Source: Kofleriaceae bacterium
GTDB lineage: Bacteria > Myxococcota_A > Polyangia > Haliangiales > Haliangiaceae
Direction: 5' to 3'
Length of the DNA stretch: 7,855 nt
NCBI GenBank assembly: GCA_016763395.1
Contig: JAESTW010000668.1
Location: 1 to 7,855, forward strand
Below, in pieces: positions 1-5,918 of the stretch. A program made the position numbers and the translations under genes. Each line of letters begins with the position of its first letter. The first letter of the stretch is position 1. The notes beneath the pieces were generated by a model, which made no database searches, was not told where the DNA came from, and saw nothing but the letters and a program-made list of their open reading frames with translations.

Positions 1-691
1 CAGGCAAGGTGAGAGGGCTATCGAAGTCGACTCCCAAGCAATAGATGTGTGCTGGACTTGTGCAAGGGAAGGCCCCAAATGATGTCCAGGCTCGAGAAAC
101 AAAGTCCGACCTGCCACTTTCACCTTGCTCCGTTTCAGACGTCCAATCGCCACAAGTGTCAGTGGTCCTAGTACCTTCCATAGAAGTTCCGGAAACGACA
201 TTGACAAGAGCCTCATTGCCATTTTCGTCCAAGCTAAGCGGGTAGAGGAGTTGTCCGGTAAGTAGTCTAGCACGGCTCAGGGCGAATGGGCGACCGTCCG
301 GTCTCACCCAACCACTAGCGTTAGCCTCGATAATCCGTGTGGCAGCGTCAGTTGTGCTGTCCGAGAGCCATGCGATGTAGGTCCCTGGCAAGCCAGCAGC
401 ATCAGCCCGAGAATTGCATAGGTCATCCCCACCAGACAAGCCACCTAGACTACCTGGGAATACCGGCATCGATGTTACGAAAGCAATATTTTGGTCTGGT
501 CCACAGATTGCGCCCAGTGGACAGGGCGGTTCCGCGTCAGGTGTGCCAGTCGCCGCGTCAGGTGTGCCAGTCGCCGCGTCACTGGTTCCCGCTGGAACCT
601 CTACTTCGCCACAACCAAGTGTTGTTGATGCCATCGCAATCGCAATGATACTTGCCCCACTCAGTCTGTCCATATTCCCCAGAATTCCCAT
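1..691 (-). CDS. DUF1554 (lectin-like) domain lipoprotein, 3' end cut by window edge
   Basis: This leftward frame stays open for 230 codons from ATG 691 to the left edge. The N-terminus is hydrophobic and ends in a lipobox-like TLGC (Cys27, or Cys21 if ATG 673 is used), so a lipoprotein is likely. The mature protein opens with a Thr/Ala/Pro/Asp linker holding two copies of DAATGTP (residues 38-51). From about residue 66 it matches the DUF1554 pattern: NIAFVTS, GGLSGGDDLCNSRADAAGL, then YIAWLSDSTTDAATRI, GWVRPDGRPFA, and a Cys-containing C-terminal part with WTSFG and YCLGVDF. These domains occur in secreted proteins of myxobacteria and leptospires and are related to C-type-lectin/endostatin folds; the ligand is unknown. 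YC lies near the usual domain end, so little is probably missing. ATG 673 has GGGGA only 2 bases upstream and gives a more typical signal peptide; a GTG at 748 would overlap the SDR stop. Probably cotranscribed with the SDR. Confidence 0.82.
   Translation of the reverse strand, partial: MGILGNMDRLSGASIIAIAMASTTLGCGEVEVPAGTSDAATGTPDAATGTPDAEPPCPLGAICGPDQNIAFVTSMPVFPGSLGGLSGGDDLCNSRADAAGLPGTYIAWLSDSTTDAATRIIEANASGWVRPDGRPFALSRARLLTGQLLYPLSLDENGNEALVNVVSGTSMEGTRTTDTCGDWTSETEQGESGRSDFVSRAWTSFGAFPCTSPAHIYCLGVDFDSPLTLP
532..581 (-). repeat. 21-bp tandem repeat coding for a DAATGTP linker
   Basis: A 21-base unit is repeated exactly (532-552 and 553-573) and followed by 8 matching bases of a third copy. 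It is in frame with the leftward DUF1554 lipoprotein and encodes DAATGTP twice. It lies just after the lipid anchor, where a flexible spacer would lift the domain off the membrane. Exact identity of the copies suggests recent duplication, so copy number may vary between strains. Confidence 0.85.
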
Positions 692-740
692 AGTAGCAAT
701 GCTAACAAGTTCGCTCTCGCTACGGAATACGCTGGCACGC

Positions 741-1658
741 TCAAACACTCTCGGTGGCGATTTTCTCGGACGCTTCCCACAGCTCTTTTGCCATTTTCTT
801 ATCACGCCCGTGCCGGCTCGTCTTGCACAAATTGCTGTCAGAGAAGTACTTACCGCTTATCTCAGAGAGCGCTGAGTTTGTGGCGACATAGCAAGTGGTT
901 GCCGCGCCTTGCTCGGGGGATTTGGCGTAGATGGCGCCGGTGGCTGCATAGATTCCGTTCATTACCGGATGCAAGTGACGACCGAGATTTGTCCGGATCA
1001 CTCCTGGGTGTACTGCATTCGCGGTTCGCTGGCTGCCTTCGAAGCGGCTGGAAAGCTCGACGGCCATAAGAAGGTTCGCCAACTTTGACCGCCCGTATGC
1101 GCGCCATGAAGAGTAGCTGTCGGTGCCACTGAGATTGTCGAGTTCGATGCCGCGTTTGGCCAAGGTATGTCCGTAGCTCGAGAGCATGACCACCCGTGCG
1201 TCTTCACTGAGCGCGTCCATTAGCCCGGTTATGAGCAAAAAGTGCCCCACGTGATTGGTGTAAAACTGGAGTTCGTAGCCATCCTTCTGCTCTAGCTTTG
1301 GCAATGCCATGATTCCAGCGTTGCAGATTAGAATATCGATCTTGCGATCCATTGCGAGAATCTCTTTTACGCATTGTCGGACAGAATCAGGTTCTGAAAG
1401 TTCGCAGGCGACTCCGACGGCTCGCGGCAGAAGCTCTGCTGCTTTCGCGGCTTTGTCCGGGTTCCTGGCAAGCGCTATAACATCGGCCCCACGCATCGCG
1501 AGTACTCGGGCTGTCTCGGCACCCAGGCCCGAGTTTGCACCGGTGATCACAACCGTCTTGCCGCTCAAGTCGATTCCTTGGGTTACCTCTTCTGCTGTCG
1601 ATGCATGACCAAATCCGCTGGCGCCGCGGCGGCCTTTAACAAGTGCTATTAGTGACAT
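741..1658 (-). CDS. Short-chain dehydrogenase/reductase (retinol dehydrogenase/WWOX-like)
   Basis: A complete 305-residue classical-type SDR, somewhat longer than the 250-residue core family and closer to the retinol dehydrogenase/WW-oxidoreductase branch. Visible motifs in order: cofactor loop TGANSGLG (39-46), Arg65 at the end of the second beta strand (which favours NADP(H)), NAG (113-115), active-site Asn135 in TNHVGHF, catalytic Ser161 in LSSYGH, YGRSK with Tyr188 and Lys192, and HPGVIRTNL (217-225). The catalytic tetrad is intact, so an active NADP(H)-dependent oxidoreductase on an alcohol or carbonyl substrate is expected. The substrate cannot be read from sequence. There is no signal peptide, so it acts in the cytosol. 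ATG 1658 is supported by an AAGGAG ribosome site 11 bases upstream. The DUF1554 lipoprotein starts about 50 bases downstream on the same strand, so the two may share a transcript, though no functional link is obvious. Confidence 0.93.
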   Translation of the reverse strand: MSLIALVKGRRGASGFGHASTAEEVTQGIDLSGKTVVITGANSGLGAETARVLAMRGADVIALARNPDKAAKAAELLPRAVGVACELSEPDSVRQCVKEILAMDRKIDILICNAGIMALPKLEQKDGYELQFYTNHVGHFLLITGLMDALSEDARVVMLSSYGHTLAKRGIELDNLSGTDSYSSWRAYGRSKLANLLMAVELSSRFEGSQRTANAVHPGVIRTNLGRHLHPVMNGIYAATGAIYAKSPEQGAATTCYVATNSALSEISGKYFSDSNLCKTSRHGRDKKMAKELWEASEKIATESV

Positions 1659-1669
1659 GATTCACAATT

Positions 1670-1675
1670 CTCCTT
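1670..1675 (-). promoter_or_regulatory. Ribosome binding site of the SDR gene
   Basis: Reads AAGGAG on the minus strand and ends 11 bases before ATG 1658. It is one of the clearest Shine-Dalgarno sequences in the window and fixes the SDR start. Confidence 0.7.
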
Positions 1676-1690
1676 CGTTCGATAGAATAC

Positions 1691-1717
1691 TTGAGCGAGC
1701 TAGCCTGCGGGTACAAT
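1691..1717 (+). promoter_or_regulatory. Possible sigma70-like promoter for the rightward lipoprotein gene
   Basis: TTGAGC and TACAAT are separated by 15 bases and point toward the gene starting at 1839, which would give a leader of about 115 bases. The short spacer and lack of other support make this a weak call. Confidence 0.2.
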
Positions 1718-1817
1718 CGGGGATACGATTGCTGCCAAGTAACAGGGCTTTTGGGTAGTGCAGGATGGCCGTATCAGTAGAAATAGCTTGTTAGGCGTCC
1801 GCGGTTGACCCACAAGC

Positions 1818-1823
1818 GGAGGG
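1818..1823 (+). promoter_or_regulatory. Purine-rich GGAGGG, candidate ribosome site at unusual spacing
   Basis: GGAGGG is the only good Shine-Dalgarno match before the FAS1/propeller gene. It abuts the in-frame TTG at 1824, which is too close to be used with it, and lies 15 bases before ATG 1839, which is long. ATG 1839 is still preferred because it gives a well-formed lipoprotein signal peptide. Confidence 0.4.
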
Positions 1824-1838
1824 TTGGTACGACCTTGT

Positions 1839-4223
1839 ATGTTTCGCAAGCTGCCGGTATTCCTGGGTTTTGTTGCTTTTTGGCTGATTTCCGCCTGTGG
1901 GGACAACCAAAGCGATCCAAGCACTATCGCCGACTATGTACGGCAGGATTCGCGCTTCTCGTCGCTGGAAAAAACACTTCGTGATGCCGATAGCTTGAAG
2001 GTTCTAGATGGCCCTGGCCCATTTACCTTGTTCGCGATACGTGATGAAAACTTCCCAGAACAACTCTTAACTCCAGAAAAACTGGCTGAGTTCGCGGACT
2101 ATCACATTCACCAAGGTGAACTCTCGGTCGAAGGGATGAAGAGACTGACTGCGATATCCACGCTCGCAGGCTCCGAGATTCACGTCCGTTATGGCCATGG
2201 TGGGGTTCTCCTAAACGATGGCGTACTTGTCGGTGGCGAAACCATTGACGCGGACAACGGAGTTATTCATGTTCTAGACGCCGCGCTTCTTCGCCCGCTC
2301 ATCACGACAACCACGAAATACCAGCGAGTCCCCGGAGCTCTCATTGACGGCTCACTCTCGGACTTCGTCAACATCGAGGACACTGGATTTATTCACAGCC
2401 TGCGAGTCGAAGTAGAAATCGAGCAGGAAAGCATAAACGGGATGGGCATTTATCTTAGGCACATTCAGAGCGAAAAGACTGTGCAACTGATGGCCAACCC
2501 TCGCTCCAGTCTGAGCGACGTCAACCTGACCTTTGCAGATAGCGCGTCTCTCGACGTTATGGACAACGTAAAGAGGGGCAATCAGGGCCAAGCCTTTCCC
2601 AACACCAGTTATCGCCCCTACACTCCTTTGGAGAATATGGTCGGGGAAGCTCTCGAAGGCCAATGGCAACTCATCATCATCAATTTTCTTAACGGCGATG
2701 AGACAAGCAAGCTTGTCCGGTGGAGCCTGATCACGACGGCGGGGGCTGCCCTGCCAGAAGAAGCGATTGTATTCAACCCTCGCAGTATCAAGGCTGGCGT
2801 CATGGGACGCAGATTCACGGAAGAGAGTCACATTCGATTGCAACGCGTTGGTGGACTTGTCGGAATGGTAACGCTCGATGGCAAGGCTGGCGAGATCGCC
2901 GCGACCACACGTATTCTTGATCTCGAAGAAAACCAGGGAACTCTCCTCTTCGACGTTCCAGCCGACGCGCAGCTTGGTCCCGTAACCATAGAATTGTCCG
3001 CTCGCTCTGCAGATGTCTCACGTATCCTGATGCTCGATTCGGCAATCGCACAGCCGGACGCCGACGGTATCGAATTGCTGGCACACATCCCCGTCACCCT
3101 TCTCGGTGCCGAAGGACACGAGGGCAACGACATTTGGGGTTGGACAGATCCACAAACAGGGGCCGAAATCGCGCTCGTTGGCACGTCTATTGGTACCTCC
3201 TTTGTCGATGTTAGTATTCCTGAGTCCCCTGTGGTGTTGGGCTCACTTCCTACACACACAGGTGCCAGCCTATGGCACGATGTCAAAGTGCATGGAGACT
3301 ACGCTTATATCGTTAGCGAGGCCGAGGAGCACGGCATGCAGATCTTTGATCTGACTCAGTTGCGAGGGATCACAGCGCCGCAAACCTTTGCGGAGACCGC
3401 TCATATTTCGCTGTTTGGCAGCGCACATAATATTGCAATTACTGAGGAGACAGAGACGGCGTACGTCGTCGGCGCTGACATTGAATCATGTTTCGGTGGG
3501 CTTCTGATTTTCGATCTCAGCACTCCAATGAGCCCTTCTTATACGGGTTGTTTTTCTGGAGGAATCGCCGCCGGACAAGCTGCCGGACCTCTCTATCCAT
3601 CAGACGTATATACACATGACCTGCAGTGCGTCATTTACAGCGGTCCCGACCTCGACTACCAAGGGCGCGAACTCTGCTTCACATCGGACGAGCAGACAGT
3701 AGGTATTGTGGACATGCAAGACAAAAGCAATCCTACACAAATCGTCCGGATCTATTACGAAGGTGCTGGCTACACCCATCAGGGATGGCTGACAGAAGAC
3801 CATCGCTTCTTCATCATGAATGATGAATTTGATGAGCTCAATCAGCCGCTCATCAGCACTCGCTCCTACGTCTGGGATTTGCAAGATCTAGACAACCCGG
3901 TCTATTTGGGCACACTTGACAACCCCAGAGATGCCATCGGACACAACGCGTACATTGTCGACAAGGTCATTTATCAGGCGAACTACACAAGTGGATTGCG
4001 GCTCATAGGCCTAGATGGTCTTCCTACGCTACCCGAGAACGTTAGCCCTGAATTGGCGTACTACGATACCTACCCCGAAGATGATGCGCGATGCAATTCT
4101 GGCGAGGGCTGCGGCACAGCCTCCTACGACGGCGCTTGGAGTAACTACCCCTTCTTTGCAAGCGGTACGATACTCGTTAGCGATATCAAGCGTGGTCTAT
4201 TTGTTCTTAGACGAACGAACTAA
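1839..4223 (+). CDS. FAS1 / P-domain / choice-of-anchor B lipoprotein
   Basis: A 794-residue exported lipoprotein. Residues 1-20 form a signal peptide (MFRKLP, a hydrophobic core, then ISAC with Cys20 as lipidation site). Residues about 28-152 are a fasciclin (FAS1) domain: STIADYV, GPFTLFAI, then NGVIHVLDAALLRP. Residues about 160-302 resemble a proprotein convertase P/Homo B domain, with SYRPYTPLENM, GQWQLIIINFLNGDE and RWSLI; no protease domain accompanies it. Residues about 303-410 are a beta-rich, possibly Ig-like segment. From about 414 to the end it matches the choice-of-anchor B propeller family, with HDVKVHGDYAYIVSE, MQIFDLTQL, AHNIAI, YTHQGWLTEDHRFFIMNDE, GHNAYI and a final DIKRGLFVLRR. 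Members of this family often carry a C-terminal sorting signal; this one ends at the propeller and is anchored by its N-terminal lipid instead. A surface adhesion or ligand-binding role is inference. An in-frame TTG at 1824 would add 5 residues but has no usable ribosome site. Confidence 0.9.
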   Translation: MFRKLPVFLGFVAFWLISACGDNQSDPSTIADYVRQDSRFSSLEKTLRDADSLKVLDGPGPFTLFAIRDENFPEQLLTPEKLAEFADYHIHQGELSVEGMKRLTAISTLAGSEIHVRYGHGGVLLNDGVLVGGETIDADNGVIHVLDAALLRPLITTTTKYQRVPGALIDGSLSDFVNIEDTGFIHSLRVEVEIEQESINGMGIYLRHIQSEKTVQLMANPRSSLSDVNLTFADSASLDVMDNVKRGNQGQAFPNTSYRPYTPLENMVGEALEGQWQLIIINFLNGDETSKLVRWSLITTAGAALPEEAIVFNPRSIKAGVMGRRFTEESHIRLQRVGGLVGMVTLDGKAGEIAATTRILDLEENQGTLLFDVPADAQLGPVTIELSARSADVSRILMLDSAIAQPDADGIELLAHIPVTLLGAEGHEGNDIWGWTDPQTGAEIALVGTSIGTSFVDVSIPESPVVLGSLPTHTGASLWHDVKVHGDYAYIVSEAEEHGMQIFDLTQLRGITAPQTFAETAHISLFGSAHNIAITEETETAYVVGADIESCFGGLLIFDLSTPMSPSYTGCFSGGIAAGQAAGPLYPSDVYTHDLQCVIYSGPDLDYQGRELCFTSDEQTVGIVDMQDKSNPTQIVRIYYEGAGYTHQGWLTEDHRFFIMNDEFDELNQPLISTRSYVWDLQDLDNPVYLGTLDNPRDAIGHNAYIVDKVIYQANYTSGLRLIGLDGLPTLPENVSPELAYYDTYPEDDARCNSGEGCGTASYDGAWSNYPFFASGTILVSDIKRGLFVLRRTN

Positions 4224-4481
4224 CTAAGGGAAAACGGGAGTTAAGCCCTGGGTCGAAAGCTCGCACTCGGTATCTTCGTCATCAGTAGGCAGGATAGCGC
4301 GGCCACGCTTTCCCCAACAGAGCCAATGAGTATGCTCGACTCCGTCAACTTTGGCGCATGTACTGCGGCGAAATGGAATAATGACGCAGATAGTTCAGCG
4401 TCGGCCATTGCATGCCGAGTAATAACAGGCACTTACCGATTGTCCTAGTTGGCAACTCCGATGCATATGACTCCTGATGTC
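4224..4481. other. Intergenic region before the outer-membrane barrel gene
   Basis: About 258 bases with no recognised gene. No stem followed by a T-run was found, so there is no convincing intrinsic terminator for the upstream gene. A plus-strand frame is open from 4245 to a TAG at 4446-4448, with its first ATG at 4326 (40 codons); it has no good ribosome site and no recognised family. A promoter for the barrel gene may lie here but no clear boxes were seen. Confidence 0.4.
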
Positions 4482-5759
4482 ATGCGTTATTTACCTCATG
4501 CTTTATTTACTATTCTCATCACTGGTACCGGACTGCCAAACGCAATCTCGGACACCTATGACAATGCGCCGCCTCCGGTCGAAAAAGATGTGGCCGCCGA
4601 AGAGGTCAAGGAACCAGCTCCAGTCTCTCTGATTCCAACTGCTTCGTTCTTTACTCGATATGAGTTGCGAGAGGGCTACGACCTCGTTGGACGAAACCAC
4701 CCTCGCTTTCGCGAATCGGACGCTACCTTCTATCGAGCTAGATTTGGCCTATCGACCACGCCAAGCGATCTTGGGGACGGAAAAAGTGTTGTTCTAAAAT
4801 TCGAAGCACAGGCCAGTGGTTTTTGGGCGGACAAAGACAACACTCTAAGCGACGGCAACTTGCAAATGCACCAAGCTACCATGCGCCTCAAGGGTGATGG
4901 CTACTGGCTCGATGCTGGGCGATTTGAAATGGCATACGGCGAACACCTGGTTATTGGCTCTGTCGGCTGGCATCAGACCGGCCGGACATTCGACGGTCTC
5001 CGGACGCGCCTAGATGCTGGTGATGGTTGGGTTGACCTCTTTTTCACTCAAGTCGCAGAAGATCCTGCACAAGTAAAGCCCTTTGCTGCTGGCGACCAAT
5101 ACTTTACCGGCATTTATGCCGGACTTGGCCCAATCATTGGTCCGGACATTGAGCTGGACACCTATCTTCTAAGCCAAATCTCGCCTCGAGTTGATGCGGA
5201 CTCCGAACTTGGTGCTCAATTCACTTTGGGAAGTCGCTTCAAGAAATCATTCGGCTCCATATTCGTCCGGGCCGAAGCAGGATTGCAAGTGGGTGTTGGC
5301 GAGAGAGACCAGCTGGCATATCAAGGTGATGCTGAAGTTGGGACACACATTTCCAAAACACAGCTAGCTCTCGGTGGTTGGTTTGCCTCTGGCGATGACC
5401 CAGACACGGCCACCAATGAAGGCTGGGATCAACTATACCCAACCGGACACAAGTTCATGGGACTAGCCGACATTATCGGTGCGCGTACGAACATTATGGG
5501 TACTGTTGTCCGGGTAAAACACCCAATGAGTATGGTAACCTTGGGCGTTGATACGCATTTCTTCTTGCGACCCGAGACTCCCGAGACTGTGGATGCCTTC
5601 ACCGCAGTCGAAGTTGATAGCTGGGCGATGCACAAAATTGGAAAAGGCCTGGGATTGAGATTGGGCTACAGCATCTTTATTCCAAACGAAAGCGGCTCGC
5701 ATGGAACTGATGAGCTCGCTCACTACTTGGAAGTTCAACTGAAGTACGCACTTAAGTAG
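4482..5759 (+). CDS. Alginate-export-type outer-membrane beta-barrel protein
   Basis: From ATG 4482 the protein is 425 residues. A signal peptide starts MRYLPHALFTILITG and probably ends near PNA. A Pro/acidic linker follows (about residues 25-50, with APPPVEKD and EPAPV), and then a beta-barrel of alternating polar/aromatic strands. Pattern matches to the alginate export family (AlgE-like porins) include FFTRYELREGYD, YRARFGL, AGRFEMAYGEHLVIGSVGWH with TGRTFDGLR (about 144-171), YFTGIYAGLG, GWDQLYPTGHKFMGLAD (about 312-328), and a C-terminal strand ending YLEVQLKYALK. AlgE forms an outer-membrane channel for polyuronate export. No alginate polymerase, epimerase or lyase gene is visible here, so the substrate is unknown and a general solute porin is also possible. 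Upstream in-frame starts at TTG 4449 and ATGs 4461 and 4467 exist; none has a clear ribosome site, and 4482 gives the most compact signal peptide. Confidence 0.82.
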   Translation: MRYLPHALFTILITGTGLPNAISDTYDNAPPPVEKDVAAEEVKEPAPVSLIPTASFFTRYELREGYDLVGRNHPRFRESDATFYRARFGLSTTPSDLGDGKSVVLKFEAQASGFWADKDNTLSDGNLQMHQATMRLKGDGYWLDAGRFEMAYGEHLVIGSVGWHQTGRTFDGLRTRLDAGDGWVDLFFTQVAEDPAQVKPFAAGDQYFTGIYAGLGPIIGPDIELDTYLLSQISPRVDADSELGAQFTLGSRFKKSFGSIFVRAEAGLQVGVGERDQLAYQGDAEVGTHISKTQLALGGWFASGDDPDTATNEGWDQLYPTGHKFMGLADIIGARTNIMGTVVRVKHPMSMVTLGVDTHFFLRPETPETVDAFTAVEVDSWAMHKIGKGLGLRLGYSIFIPNESGSHGTDELAHYLEVQLKYALK

Positions 5760-5787
5760 CGACTAGCTGCTCACACAGGAAATTGAT

Positions 5788-5859
5788 GGCCAGCCTTCCT
5801 GGCTGTCCTTCCTGGCTGTCAAGCTGTCCGGTAAACCTTCCTGGCTACTCCAGTAGCCA
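5788..5859. repeat. Short direct repeats and hairpins between the barrel and PLD genes
   Basis: The 13-mer CCTTCCTGGCTGT occurs twice head to tail (5794-5806, 5807-5819), and its first 11 bases recur at 5836-5846. Two stems are visible: CAGCC/GGCTG around a 5-base loop (5791-5805), and a 7-bp stem TGGCTAC/GTAGCCA with loop TCCA (5842-5859). Neither is followed by a T-run, so intrinsic termination is not well supported. The stretch could be an mRNA processing or stabilising element, a factor-dependent terminator, or simple duplicated sequence. Confidence 0.6.
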
Positions 5860-5918
5860 CCCTATCCTACTGATAACTATGGGCAAAACCTGGATCGTCC
5901 TTTGCAATATGTCCGGTT

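Larger units (their letters stand above)
1659..1838. other. Divergent intergenic region between the SDR and the FAS1/propeller lipoprotein
   Basis: About 180 bases lie between two divergent start codons, so it must hold promoters for both directions unless transcripts enter from outside. On the plus strand, TTGAGC (1691-1696) and TACAAT (1712-1717) resemble -35 and -10 hexamers, but the 15-base spacer is short. On the minus strand TATTCT (1684-1689) could be a -10 box, with no matching -35 seen. No clear operator palindrome or long open frame was found. Confidence 0.4.

Noticed and set aside
532..581. CRISPR-like repeat
   Set aside because: The copies are directly adjacent without spacers, are only 21 bases long and stay in frame within a coding linker.
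337..875. Two overlapping plus-strand open frames of 103 and 153 codons, one with a repeated SGVPVAA
   Set aside because: They are antisense to the DUF1554 lipoprotein and the SDR. Their repeat is the translated 21-bp repeat of the minus-strand linker, and no family pattern is seen.
2352..2843. Minus-strand open frame of 163 codons
   Set aside because: It lies wholly inside the FAS1/propeller gene, opposite its P domain, and has no domain pattern or ribosome site support.
4241..4432. Minus-strand 63-codon open frame in the intergenic region
   Set aside because: It has no recognisable family, no signal peptide and no ribosome site, and short open frames are expected by chance.
5788..5859. 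Intrinsic terminator of the barrel gene
   Set aside because: The stems are short and neither is followed by a T-run on either side that would fit rho-independent termination.
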